DNA of 64,000 nucleotides from Alkaliphilus serpentinus (GTDB taxonomy: Bacteria > Bacillota > Clostridia > Peptostreptococcales > Natronincolaceae). Below, in pieces: positions 25,982 through 34,697 of the stretch. The position numbers were made by a program, and so were the translations under genes. Location of the stretch: positions 20,924-84,923 of the forward strand of contig NZ_WBZB01000016.1 of the NCBI RefSeq assembly GCF_009017255.1, written 5' to 3'. Numbering within the stretch: position 1 is the first letter of the stretch; each line of letters starts with the position of its first letter. The notes below the pieces were generated by a model. The model was not told the DNA's origin. It did not search any database and saw nothing but the letters and a program-made list of their open reading frames with translations.

Positions 25982-28225
25982 ATGAGGTCAGAATTTTACT
26001 TAGAATGTAAAAGCTTTATAAACGAAAACCTTCAAGGGCTATCTTTTAAAAAACCTGAAGGATTACTATGGATATACCTCCAAATATACTACTATAATTT
26101 ATACCCACAGAATACTCCATTAAATAGCAAAAAGACATTTCTAGATTATCTAGATGGAGATCATCATTTTAATTCATATCTTAGTGGATTTACTGAAATC
26201 CCTGAGGAATTCTACAATGAAGTCCATAAAAAAATCCTATCGCGTTTCTCCTTTAAGAAGATAGGGGACCTTCAGGAGGTAGCCTTGAAGGAATTTGAGA
26301 TATTATTTGAGGGAGCCTTGCAAAATAACCTTAGAAGTAAAACCGGGACCTATTATACTCCTGCTGAAATTGTTGATTTAATGGTGAATAGAGGGATATT
26401 AGCTACTGTAAAAGAGGGTAAGCAACAAAAAATGTTACAAGCTGTATTAGATCACAAAAGTATTAATCTAGAAGAAGCTATTGCAAGGAAATTAATTACC
26501 CACCTAGAGGGAATCAAAGTAATTGATATCGCCTGTGGCGGAGGCGTGTTTTTAAGGGAGGCCTTAAAGACCATCACAGAGGCTTTATTAACATTATATA
26601 GCCTTCTTGGTGTCAGAAAGCAAACTGTGGAAATAAAAGAGCTAATTTTAAATAATATTTATGGTATTGATCTCCAAGAGGATACTGTAGCCCTTTGTAA
26701 GCTCCTTCTCTTGATGGAGATTAATAAAGGGTCTACTACAGAAGCAAAGGATTACACCCTAAATATTCTTGCAGCAGATGGTTTGTTGACAGATGAAATC
26801 AACCAAAGGAAATTAGAGGGAGAATTTGATTTAGTAATTGGAAATCCGCCTTATATAGGAGAAAAGGGTAATAAGAGAATATTTGAGGAAATCAAAAAAA
26901 CCTCTTTTGGAGACTCCTACTATGAAAGTAAGATGGACTATTTTTACTTTTTTATATATCGTGGCTATCAGCTATTAAAGCAGGAGGGAACATTGATTTA
27001 TATTACAACAAACTATTTTGTTACTGCCGATGGAGGACAAAAGCTAAGGGCCTTTTTTAGAAAGCATATGACCTTTCGATGGCTGGTAAATTTTAATGAG
27101 GTAAATTTATTTAAGGAAGCAAAGGGTCAACACAATCTGATATTTTTAGCTGAGAAAACCAAAAAAAGCATTGAAGCTGAGATCATTCATTTGGGGGATA
27201 AAACAAGAAAGCTATCGGATATTCATAAGGCTTTAAATGGTAAAGAGGTTAAAGGGGTTGTCAACTCCAAGGTTTTTAATGTAGATTTATATGATGAGAG
27301 GGGCAACATAGTCCTTTATCAAGAGAAGATGGATTTTAAGCTACAGAAAAAACTACTATCGGTTTCTACAAAAGCTTTAGGTGAACTATGCAATATCAAC
27401 CAAGGGATGGTTAGTGGAGCCGATAGACTATCTACAGCATGGGGTAATGCCCTTGGACTTAGCCAGAATATTGGGAAGGGGATATTTGTGTTAAAAGAAG
27501 CAGAGGTAAAGGAAAAGGCCCTTGATCATCCTTTATATAAAAATTTCCTTAAAGATTTCTATAAAAATAGCGATATAGTTAGATATTCTACTAAAACCAG
27601 TAGGGGTCTAAAGATCTTGTATCTGGATGATGAGTATCCTAAGGATATAATAGATTATCCTGCCCTTTATAACCATTTGAAAGAATATAAAACTCTTTTA
27701 ATGGAAAGAAGGGAGGTTAAAAAGGGGACAAGAAAATGGTACGCCCTACAATGGCCTAGAAGTAAAAAAATCTTTGAAGGGAAAAAGCTTTTAGTGCCTC
27801 AACGAGCTAATGTGAATTCCTTTGCATACCATGAGGGTCCATGGTATGCCAGTGCAGACGTTTATTACATCACTCTGAAGGATGAATCAAACTCCATATT
27901 CTATCTTTTAGGAATATTAAACTCATCAGTAATATACTACTGGCTCTATCATAGAGGCAAAAAAAAGGGAGAGTATTTAGAGCTATACTCTACTCCCCTA
28001 AAATCGATTCCCATCTGTTACACAGATGATCTTGAGGTCATAAAAGAGATCGAAAGAACTGCCTACCAGCTGACCTTTGGTAATTTAGATCAAGACCAAT
28101 TTCAACAATGCTATCATAGAATAGACCAATTGGTATTTGAGCTTTACAGGTTGGAAGAGGAAGAAATATACTATATTAAAGATTTCTGCAATGCCAAAAT
28201 CAAAATAGGAGTACTTAGGGCTTAG
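25982..28225 (+). CDS. Solitary N6-adenine DNA methyltransferase (TaqI/Eco57I class)
   Basis: A 747-residue gamma-class adenine methyltransferase. After a ~110-residue helical N-terminus it has TGTYYTPAEIVDLMV (121-135), the AdoMet-binding motif DIACGGGVFL (182-191) and the catalytic NPPY (288-291), then a C-terminal target-recognition region with RADRLS-like and FLPQRAN-type blocks (LVPQRAN, YASADVYYITL). The N-terminus lacks a visible PD-(D/E)xK nuclease, and no restriction gene is next to it, so it is probably a stand-alone methyltransferase rather than a type IIG enzyme. ATG 25982 lies 6 bp after AAAGGAGG. Its last 11 bp overlap the convergent MBL gene. Confidence 0.92.
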   Translation: MRSEFYLECKSFINENLQGLSFKKPEGLLWIYLQIYYYNLYPQNTPLNSKKTFLDYLDGDHHFNSYLSGFTEIPEEFYNEVHKKILSRFSFKKIGDLQEVALKEFEILFEGALQNNLRSKTGTYYTPAEIVDLMVNRGILATVKEGKQQKMLQAVLDHKSINLEEAIARKLITHLEGIKVIDIACGGGVFLREALKTITEALLTLYSLLGVRKQTVEIKELILNNIYGIDLQEDTVALCKLLLLMEINKGSTTEAKDYTLNILAADGLLTDEINQRKLEGEFDLVIGNPPYIGEKGNKRIFEEIKKTSFGDSYYESKMDYFYFFIYRGYQLLKQEGTLIYITTNYFVTADGGQKLRAFFRKHMTFRWLVNFNEVNLFKEAKGQHNLIFLAEKTKKSIEAEIIHLGDKTRKLSDIHKALNGKEVKGVVNSKVFNVDLYDERGNIVLYQEKMDFKLQKKLLSVSTKALGELCNINQGMVSGADRLSTAWGNALGLSQNIGKGIFVLKEAEVKEKALDHPLYKNFLKDFYKNSDIVRYSTKTSRGLKILYLDDEYPKDIIDYPALYNHLKEYKTLLMERREVKKGTRKWYALQWPRSKKIFEGKKLLVPQRANVNSFAYHEGPWYASADVYYITLKDESNSIFYLLGILNSSVIYYWLYHRGKKKGEYLELYSTPLKSIPICYTDDLEVIKEIERTAYQLTFGNLDQDQFQQCYHRIDQLVFELYRLEEEEIYYIKDFCNAKIKIGVLRA

Positions 28226-29075
28226 TGTTGGTCCATATCTCCTTACCATCACTGTAAAAAACCACTGTACCATGGTGATCTGTTCGATAGATATGGAAAT
28301 TTTGTAGCTTTTCCAAGGTTTCAGTATGGGGAAAGCCATAGGTATTGTTTTTACCTAAGGAAATAACGGCGATATCAGGCTCTACGGCATCTAAAAATTC
28401 TTTGCTGGTGGAGGTTTTACTACCATGGTGACCAACCTTTAATAAATGACTTTTTAAATTGACTTCTTCATAGGTAGCCAAAAGGTCTTCTTCAACCTCA
28501 ATTTCTGCATCACCAGTAAAAAGAAAGGCTTTGTTATCATAAACCAATCTAGCGACAACACTCCAATTATTTAAACTGTTGCCATCCCTTAAGGGAGCTA
28601 AAATTGATAGGCTAATATCAGGGTCCAACTGATAGGTTAAGCCTCCCTTAGCAGGAGTGATTAATAGATTTTTACTCTCAATTGTAAGTAATAGCTCTTC
28701 GAAGGTTTTACTGGTATGACTAACCTTTGGCATAATCATTTCCTTTATTTCTAGAGCTTCTATAACATCCTTTAGCCCACCAATATGGTCAGCGTGGGGA
28801 TGGGTGGCAATGAGAATGTCTATGGTATCAACCCCTTGGTCCTCTAAATAGTCTACAATGTATGGGCCATATTGAGGCTGGCCACCGTCTATCAACACTG
28901 CTTTGTTTTCAGGGGTGGTAATAAGAATACTATCTCCTTGACCTACATCTAGCACATGAACCTTTAGAAATCTGTCGTTGGAGATTGTTTGGACATTGGG
29001 TGAAATCTCACAGCCCACAAGGCTGGTTATAAGTATCGTAAAAACCAATAATAAAATTACACGCTTAGAGAACAT
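28215..29075 (-). CDS. Secreted lipoprotein with ComEC-type metallo-beta-lactamase domain
   Basis: A 286-residue lipoprotein: signal segment ending SLVGC (Cys 22), then a metallo-beta-lactamase fold of the ComEC/Rec2 C-terminal type, with LDVGQGDSILI, THPHADHIGG (metal ligands), FTGDAEIEVEEDLL and VGHHGSKTSTSKEFLDAVEP. In ComEC this domain is a nuclease thought to degrade the non-transported DNA strand. The ATG at 29075 follows AGGTAGGTG; an upstream in-frame extension lacks the signal context. The membrane channel part of ComEC is encoded separately at 34.7 kb in this window without an MBL domain. Confidence 0.9.
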   Translation of the reverse strand: MFSKRVILLLVFTILITSLVGCEISPNVQTISNDRFLKVHVLDVGQGDSILITTPENKAVLIDGGQPQYGPYIVDYLEDQGVDTIDILIATHPHADHIGGLKDVIEALEIKEMIMPKVSHTSKTFEELLLTIESKNLLITPAKGGLTYQLDPDISLSILAPLRDGNSLNNWSVVARLVYDNKAFLFTGDAEIEVEEDLLATYEEVNLKSHLLKVGHHGSKTSTSKEFLDAVEPDIAVISLGKNNTYGFPHTETLEKLQNFHIYRTDHHGTVVFYSDGKEIWTNTKP

Positions 29076-29252
29076 AAAACACCTACCTAATCTATCTATA
29101 CTATAATCATATAAGAAGTCCACTAAAAAGAAAAGAACCTTATGTTTTATATTATAAGAGATCATGAATTAGAAATCAGTCAAAATGAAATGGTATAAAA
29201 TTGGTAGTTGGAGGGCAATACTTACTGCCTAAGAAGGGAGAATTAACACTTA

Positions 29253-29483
29253 GAACAAAAGCATTTCATGCGTTAATTTTCTATGGTTAAAATGCTTTTG
29301 TTTTCCAGAGAACCCATGCGTTCTCTAGGACACTTCTTTTTCGGTCGTCTCACCGTCTCGACGCCGTTCGTAGCACAGTGTCACTTATTCGTGACACAAC
29401 TCACCTCTCCTTATTTTTATAAGGGGGAGGGGCCCCTTAAAATCCCCCATTTAATAGGAAAAAAGAGAACTTTCCTATTAAAT
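29253..29483 (+). repeat. Multi-hairpin dispersed repeat, copy A (231 bp)
   Basis: The gap 29076-29501 is filled mainly by this element. In order it has stem AACAAAAGCATTT/AAATGCTTTTGTT, stem AGAGAAC/GTTCTCT, a variable centre (29330-29404) with its own GTGTCAC/GTGACAC hairpin, a GGGGG/CCCC hairpin, and terminal stem TTTAATAGGAAA/TTTCCTATTAAA. The outer ~155 bp match, in inverted orientation, 63822-63989 at well over 90% by eye. An open frame of 67 codons across it (29283-29486) is not credible as a gene. Confidence 0.9.
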
Positions 29484-29501
29484 TAAAAAGAGAGGATGAG
29501 G

Positions 29502-30941
29502 ATGAAAGTGACAGCTCATAGATTATTCATCTTATTGATGGTGATTTCATTGTTATTAACTGGATGTACAGCTACCGATGATATAGAAACAGAATCATTG
29601 GCCCTTCAAGTAGAGGAAATTAAAGAAGCAACAGAAGTTGAGGAAGAACCGGAAATTGAAGAAGTTTTTGATATAAAAATCGAGAAAAATGAAGACCATT
29701 TTCGTATAACCGGTGGAGAAATTAAAGACTTTTTTATTTGGGAGAATGAGGAGCAATTGCTATTGACTGATGAGGAGTCAGGAAAAACCCTCCTTCTTAA
29801 GCTTCAAGAAATAGAATGGGAAGAGACGAATCCCCCTATAGTTGACTTACTTAATGATGGTGAGCGGATTGTAGCAATAGAAAGCCCCTTAGAGGGAAGA
29901 TATTTCATCATTAAAGAGACTGAAGGTTTTACATTGTATCATCTAAGCAAGAATAGCTTTAAATCCATAGCAACCATTGCTGGAGAAGATTATCCCAGTT
30001 ATAAAATTAGTAAAGATGGCAGCAGGATAGCATTTATAGATGATGAAACAAAAAATATCAGCATCTATAGCTTGAATACAAAACAATTTACAAGCTTTAA
30101 TTTAGACATAGAAGTGGAAGAGTACTTAAAGAATTTTCATGAAAGGGTTATTTTATCTCCTAAGGGAACTTATCTAACCTTAATTACGAAGGATGATAAT
30201 GGAATAGAAGGCTTTAAGAGCTTTTACTCAGATAGTGGTAAAATCCTTCATGATTTAATTTATGGTGTTTGTCCCGTATGGAGCAACAATCAGAATCATA
30301 TTGCCTATCTCTATAGAAGTAGTTCGGAGGCTGTAGCAAAGGAGACTATAAATGGTGTACCCCTATATACCTCCGATAAGCTTGGGATATTTAATCGGGG
30401 AAGCAGAAAAATCAGTTTAGTCACCGAGGTTGAGGGTCCTAATAAAATCATTGGTGGGGCCCAGTGGACTCCCAATGACGACATCCTTATTTTTACTGGT
30501 GGAGATACTGATCTATCACTCCTTTATCTATATACAGTAAAGAGTAAAAGTATAACCACCTATAAGAATGATGCCTTCATAATCAGCTATCAGCTGCTGG
30601 AGAATCAAAGCTTAGTTCTCAATGTTTCTCAAGATGAAGGAACTGGATTAAAGGTTGTGAATACAGGGGATGGTAGTAGTACAACAATTGACGAAATTAA
30701 TAGCTTTAAGCTATCAAAGACCAATAAAGAAATTCCCTTTTTAATCATCAATGATGAGATTATCTATATAAAGGAGAATTCTTTGTATGCATTAGATAGT
30801 CAAAATAGTAGGTGCCTTTTTAAGAACAGAAGAGAGATTGATAGCATACAATATCTCAGCAATATTAGTTCAATAGCTGTTGTTTTTCAGGATGGACCAG
30901 CAACAGAAATTGCTGTGGTTCCTTACAACCCTAAAGAATAA
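29502..30941 (+). CDS. Lipoprotein with beta-propeller-like (TolB-like) repeats
   Basis: A 480-residue-class exported protein: signal peptide with lipobox LLTGC (Cys 22), an acidic linker (Glu-rich, about residues 25-60), and a body of repeated beta strands with propeller-style phrases such as SYKISKDGSRIAFIDDETKNISIYS, SPKGTYLTLITKDDNG and WTPNDDILIFTGGDTDLSLLYLYT. These resemble TolB/WD40-like PD40 repeats. I chose ATG 29502, 6 bp after GAGAGG, over 29496. It is monocistronic behind repeat copy A and before a strong terminator. Ligand or partner is unknown. Confidence 0.8.
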   Translation: MKVTAHRLFILLMVISLLLTGCTATDDIETESLALQVEEIKEATEVEEEPEIEEVFDIKIEKNEDHFRITGGEIKDFFIWENEEQLLLTDEESGKTLLLKLQEIEWEETNPPIVDLLNDGERIVAIESPLEGRYFIIKETEGFTLYHLSKNSFKSIATIAGEDYPSYKISKDGSRIAFIDDETKNISIYSLNTKQFTSFNLDIEVEEYLKNFHERVILSPKGTYLTLITKDDNGIEGFKSFYSDSGKILHDLIYGVCPVWSNNQNHIAYLYRSSSEAVAKETINGVPLYTSDKLGIFNRGSRKISLVTEVEGPNKIIGGAQWTPNDDILIFTGGDTDLSLLYLYTVKSKSITTYKNDAFIISYQLLENQSLVLNVSQDEGTGLKVVNTGDGSSTTIDEINSFKLSKTNKEIPFLIINDEIIYIKENSLYALDSQNSRCLFKNRREIDSIQYLSNISSIAVVFQDGPATEIAVVPYNPKE

Positions 30942-30987
30942 ATTCCCCAAGACAATGACTTATTAACCCTCAATCTGAACTGAAAAT

Positions 30988-31042
30988 AACAAAACGTGCT
31001 ATGACTGTTGTGGTAACAGAATAGCACGTTTTGTTATTTTTT
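30988..31042. terminator. Strong bidirectional terminator
   Basis: A perfect 15-bp stem (30988-31002 with 31021-31035), with an internal CTGTTG/AACAG helix in the loop, is followed by T-rich sequence on both strands, between two convergent lipoprotein genes. Confidence 0.92.
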
Positions 31043-31053
31043 AGAAAGATGTA

Positions 31054-31734
31054 CTATGGATATATCTCTTGGCTCCTTAAAAAATCAGCAAACCAGTTAT
31101 CGTAATATTCTTCTATATCCTCAGCATAGTATTTATAGATTTCGTCATTATTTTTCATATACAATTCTACAATATTGGTATCAGGGTTTAACAAAATTGA
31201 AATGCCATCTGCCAATATAGAAAAATCATGAAATGTAAATTCTACTGGGTGCTTGTAATGGATGGTAATATATTTCAATGCTGCATTATACTTTATTTTT
31301 TCATCTCCTTCAGGAAATCCCAAATTAAAGAGCATTTCTTTTACTAGCATAGTATCCTTTTCAACATATTGGCCTTCTTGAGATTTAACTGCATTAAAGA
31401 CCTCTTGTAGCATTGATGATATATTATCCCATCCTAGCTCATTGCTATAACTCTTATCATAAGGCAAAAGATATCTAAAATAGCTGTAGTTGAAAACATA
31501 AATGTTAACTTCATCAAGAGGATTGTTTGTCAATTCTCCTGTAAAGGCATAAGGATTTTCTGGGTTTTCCTCATTTTTTCCATTCTCCGTATTATTTGCT
31601 GGTATTATTGCTTCCTCCACATTTATATCATTAGAATTTTTATCTTCCAAATTTTTCTTTGCTGGAGAACAACTTGAAGTAAGTAAAATTAGAAGGAGAA
31701 ATACTACTAAATATTTAGTATTTTTTAACTTCAT
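31054..31734 (-). CDS. Hypothetical lipoprotein (226 aa)
   Basis: A 226-residue protein with a clear lipoprotein signal (LLILLTSSC, Cys 22) and a disordered Asn/Glu-rich linker (about residues 25-60). The remaining ~165 residues form an unrecognised acidic, Tyr-rich domain ending near EDIEEYYDNWFADFLRSQ. It would be tethered to the outer face of the cell membrane. It starts at ATG 31734 with AGGAGATGA on the minus strand and is convergent with the preceding lipoprotein gene. No function can be assigned. Confidence 0.75.
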   Translation of the reverse strand: MKLKNTKYLVVFLLLILLTSSCSPAKKNLEDKNSNDINVEEAIIPANNTENGKNEENPENPYAFTGELTNNPLDEVNIYVFNYSYFRYLLPYDKSYSNELGWDNISSMLQEVFNAVKSQEGQYVEKDTMLVKEMLFNLGFPEGDEKIKYNAALKYITIHYKHPVEFTFHDFSILADGISILLNPDTNIVELYMKNNDEIYKYYAEDIEEYYDNWFADFLRSQEIYP

Positions 31735-32002
31735 ACAATCATCTCCTGAGGGTTGCTATTTACTTAATTGGGTATATAAAATATGATAACATGGCTACGA
31801 AATCACAAATAAAAACATTAATAACGATAAATAAATAAAATAGAAAAATAAAGAAAATATTGTAATTAAATGTATATTATCAGTTATAATCCTCAATGTA
31901 AATAGCAAAAGTATAAAAATAACAAATTCCAACTAAAGTCTTATTTCATCGTTTGTTAATTGGGTCTTTGTACATAGCCCCTTCTTAGTAATTTTAACCT
32001 AA

Positions 32003-32027
32003 GGCTAATGAATCATTAGCCCTTTTT
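32003..32027 (+). terminator. Orphan terminator in the 31735-32115 gap
   Basis: GGCTAATG (32003-32010) pairs with CATTAGCC (32014-32021) and is followed by CTTTTT. The surrounding 380-bp gap is very AT-rich and shows no credible gene, so this hairpin may end a small RNA or attenuate the TPR gene downstream. Confidence 0.7.
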
Positions 32028-32115
32028 CAATGAATTTACTTTTTATGGTTAACAAATCAGCATACTTATAGTAGAATAATAGATGCACAAGCTGACTAGA
32101 AGGGAGGCTTTAAAC

Positions 32116-33396
32116 ATGAAGTTAAACTTATTTTTTACCAGTAAAGCCAATAGAACAAACTTTATGATAGACCACTTTAACATAAGTAAAGCTACAATAG
32201 AGGGCAACAAGCAGATAGATCCAGATGTTTCTGGAGTTCAGGGACTGAAGCTCAAGGGTAGCTACAAGCATATGCCTGGATACTGGCTAGAGATAGAATT
32301 TTGCAAGAGCTTAAAGGGTGTTGGGCTATATCATAGCTTAAATAAAGAAGGTACCTCTGATAAAGGAATTTTTTATCCAAAATCCTTTGAAAAAGCCATA
32401 GATTTGGAAAATGGATGGATAAACAAATATCATATTTCAAGCTTAGATGAGGAGGAAGATAAATGGCGGGTTTTCTATGCCGAGGTTAAGAGTCATATGA
32501 AGGAAAAACGATACATGGTGGCCTATTGGGGTTTAAAGGTGATCTTAAAATATAATCCTTTTTTCTTAAAGAAATATAAGAGATTTTATATATTTGAGGA
32601 GCTAGCCTATCTTTTTGAAGAAAGTAATAACTTAGGCAAGGCTATTAAATGCCTAAAGCTTCACATCATGTTACAACCCGACTCCATAGAACCCTATTTA
32701 AATATGAGCAGCTTCTTTATCATAAATGGAATGGAGGAGGAGGCAGTAAAGGTTTGTCAAACTGCTTTAAAGAAGAAGCCCTATAACAAGTACTTAATCA
32801 GTAATCTAATAATTGCATTAAACAACATGGGAAACTACGAATATTCAATCGATTATTTGAAAAAAGTAATTCATATACATCCAAACAACGCCTTCTTTTG
32901 GAAGCTATTGGGAGACATATATTACGAGCAGGAAATGAATGAAGAATCTCTGGATTGCTACCAAAGGGCTTTGAAGAAAATGAAGGTTAAGAATATCGAT
33001 GATTTTACTATAGATTTGTATAATGGTATAGCTGCGGTTTATTATGAACTGGAGGATTACCAAGAGGCGGTTAAAAACTATAAAAAGTCCTTAAAGCTCT
33101 CCCCCGATGATTCTTACACTCTTTTAAGCTTATCTCAGATTTATCTGTATAAGCTAAAGGATAATGATTCTGCCTTAAGCTATACAAAAAAGCTTTTAGA
33201 CCTTATCCCAGAGAATGGTTACCCTCAATATCAAATGGGAATTATTTACTTTCAACTAGAAAATTATGAAAAGGCTAAGTGGTATCTTTATAAAGCCAGA
33301 AGAATGATGCCAGGCTATGAGCCCGTTCATGAAGCCATTAATATGCTGAAGCAGTTTTTGGAAGAGGGTACTAATAGAATGAAGAATGAAGAATGA
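32116..33396 (+). CDS. Tetratricopeptide-repeat protein
   Basis: About 426 residues. The N-terminal ~120 residues are an unrecognised domain (IDPDVSGVQGLKLKGSYK, IEFCKSLKGVGLYHSLNKE), followed by at least six TPR units, for example NAFFWKLLGDIYYEQEMNEE, DLYNGIAAVYYELEDYQEA and YPQYQMGIIYFQLENYEKA. TPR arrays mediate protein-protein contacts; partner unknown. ATG 32116 is preferred because AGGGAGG lies 8 bp upstream. The last codons (MKNEE stop) coincide with a GAATGAAGAATGAAGA microrepeat that also occurs in intergenic DNA elsewhere in the window. An MBL-fold gene follows after 25 bp and may be co-transcribed. Confidence 0.85.
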   Translation: MKLNLFFTSKANRTNFMIDHFNISKATIEGNKQIDPDVSGVQGLKLKGSYKHMPGYWLEIEFCKSLKGVGLYHSLNKEGTSDKGIFYPKSFEKAIDLENGWINKYHISSLDEEEDKWRVFYAEVKSHMKEKRYMVAYWGLKVILKYNPFFLKKYKRFYIFEELAYLFEESNNLGKAIKCLKLHIMLQPDSIEPYLNMSSFFIINGMEEEAVKVCQTALKKKPYNKYLISNLIIALNNMGNYEYSIDYLKKVIHIHPNNAFFWKLLGDIYYEQEMNEESLDCYQRALKKMKVKNIDDFTIDLYNGIAAVYYELEDYQEAVKNYKKSLKLSPDDSYTLLSLSQIYLYKLKDNDSALSYTKKLLDLIPENGYPQYQMGIIYFQLENYEKAKWYLYKARRMMPGYEPVHEAINMLKQFLEEGTNRMKNEE

Positions 33397-33421
33397 AGAT
33401 TTGTAGAGGGGTGTTAAACAA

Positions 33422-34159
33422 ATGAAGCTAACAGTTTTAGGTTGCTACGGACCCTATCCAAAGGCTAAAGGTGCATGCTCAGGCTATCTGTTGGAGGATA
33501 TGGATACTAAAATTCTTATTGATTGTGGAAACGGCGTAATATCAAAGTATTTTGCCCATTGTGGAGATTTGAATATCCTTGATGCAATATTAATAAGCCA
33601 TTTACATCCTGATCATATGAGTGACCTAATGGTACTGAGATACGCCATAGCAATTGGCCAAATGGAAGGTCGGGTGAAAAAGTCAATTGACCTTTATCTG
33701 CCTTCAAGTCCAAGGGAAGAATATGAGAGAATACCCTATAAAGAGGCCTTTAATAGACATATCATAGACGATGGAATGAGGATAGAAATTAAAGGGATTA
33801 AAATAACCTTTTTTAGAACCAATCATCCTATTGAATGCTATGGGATGATTTTTGATAAGGGAATTAAAAAATTTGTGTATTCTGGCGACACAAAATATTT
33901 TCCAGAGCTTAATGATTATGTAAAAAAATGCGATTTGTTTTTATGTGAGGGTGGCTTTCTTGAAGCCAATCGAAAGGATGACACTCCCCATTTGTCCGCT
34001 TTACAGGCAGCAGAAATTGCCCAAAAAGTTTCTTTAAAAAGACTGATTCTTACCCATATTTACCCACCGGTTAAGGTTGTCAATCTTTATGAAGAAGCCC
34101 GTGAAATATTCCCTAATATAATTGAAATTGCAGAGGAAGGAAAGACTTATTATATTTAA
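33422..34159 (+). CDS. MBL-fold metal-dependent hydrolase (RNase Z-like)
   Basis: A 245-residue cytosolic metallo-beta-lactamase-fold protein with the metal motif SHLHPDHMSD, later ligands in YSGDTKYFPEL, DLFLCEGGF and the final histidine of LILTHIYPP. The arrangement resembles the short RNase Z-like hydrolases of Firmicutes (YhfI type). Substrate is uncertain; these often act on phosphodiesters. The start at ATG 33422 has GAGGGG upstream within the gap after the TPR gene. Confidence 0.88.
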   Translation: MKLTVLGCYGPYPKAKGACSGYLLEDMDTKILIDCGNGVISKYFAHCGDLNILDAILISHLHPDHMSDLMVLRYAIAIGQMEGRVKKSIDLYLPSSPREEYERIPYKEAFNRHIIDDGMRIEIKGIKITFFRTNHPIECYGMIFDKGIKKFVYSGDTKYFPELNDYVKKCDLFLCEGGFLEANRKDDTPHLSALQAAEIAQKVSLKRLILTHIYPPVKVVNLYEEAREIFPNIIEIAEEGKTYYI

Positions 34160-34232
34160 ATCTGTAATTCATAAATTTAAGCTATAGGGTAAAAATAATA
34201 TAGAGAACCTTTAAAGGAAAGGTGGCTATATT

Positions 34233-34544
34233 ATGTTAAATAGTATGATGGAGAGAAGAGTTAAAAAGGATGATGGTGGTTATGATTTGTATTTAGAAAT
34301 ACCTGAAAAGGAATATCTCAATATTTATGAAGATGTAAACGATGAAGCAGCTACAAATATTCTTAAATTATTTCTTGGTTACCATAGGGATGATGGTAGA
34401 CCGGACTCTATTAAAATTAAGCATGATAAAGCCAATCACTCTATAAACATCTATGCCTTTTTAAACTATGAGGATAATACCCATACCGATGAATATTATA
34501 CTCCCCATCAATATCTAAGTATTACCAGTAAGAAGTTAAAATAA
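34233..34544 (+). CDS. Hypothetical acidic protein (103 aa)
   Basis: A 103-residue protein, not recognised, with no membrane or signal segment. It is acidic with many Tyr, Asp and His residues (ATNILKLFLGYHRDDGRPDS, YTPHQYLSITSKK). AAAGGTGG precedes the ATG and a strong terminator follows 5 bp after the stop, so it is the last gene of its unit. No function can be proposed. Confidence 0.72.
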   Translation: MLNSMMERRVKKDDGGYDLYLEIPEKEYLNIYEDVNDEAATNILKLFLGYHRDDGRPDSIKIKHDKANHSINIYAFLNYEDNTHTDEYYTPHQYLSITSKKLK

Positions 34545-34549
34545 TGGGT

Positions 34550-34584
34550 GCAGAAGGTCTACGTGACTTTCTGCTTTTTTTTTT
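34550..34584 (+). terminator. Intrinsic terminator
   Basis: GCAGAAGGT (34550-34558) pairs with ACTTTCTGC (34566-34574) with one G-T pair, followed by ten T residues. Confidence 0.93.
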
Positions 34585-34630
34585 GTATAATGGCATAAAG
34601 TAGCTGTTTAAATATTTGGGGGGAGTATGG

Positions 34631-34696
34631 ATGAAAGCCTCTATAATAATTTTTATTTTAGTAAATAAAGAGAAGATCACTTCTATGGGTAAATAG
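34631..34696 (+). CDS. Short leader peptide upstream of comEC (21 aa)
   Basis: A GGGGGAG site lies a few bases before an ATG that opens a 21-codon frame encoding MKASIIIFILVNKEKITSMGK. Its stop codon ends one base before the ATG of comEC, which itself has no clear ribosome binding site. This spacing suggests that comEC is translated by coupling to the leader peptide. Nothing is recognised in the peptide itself, which is mildly hydrophobic. Confidence 0.5.
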   Translation: MKASIIIFILVNKEKITSMGK

Positions 34697-34697
34697 T

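Noticed and set aside
29283..29486. 67-codon open frame within the gap before the propeller lipoprotein
   Set aside because: It lies entirely inside multi-hairpin repeat copy A, is not preserved in copy B and has no convincing ribosome binding site.
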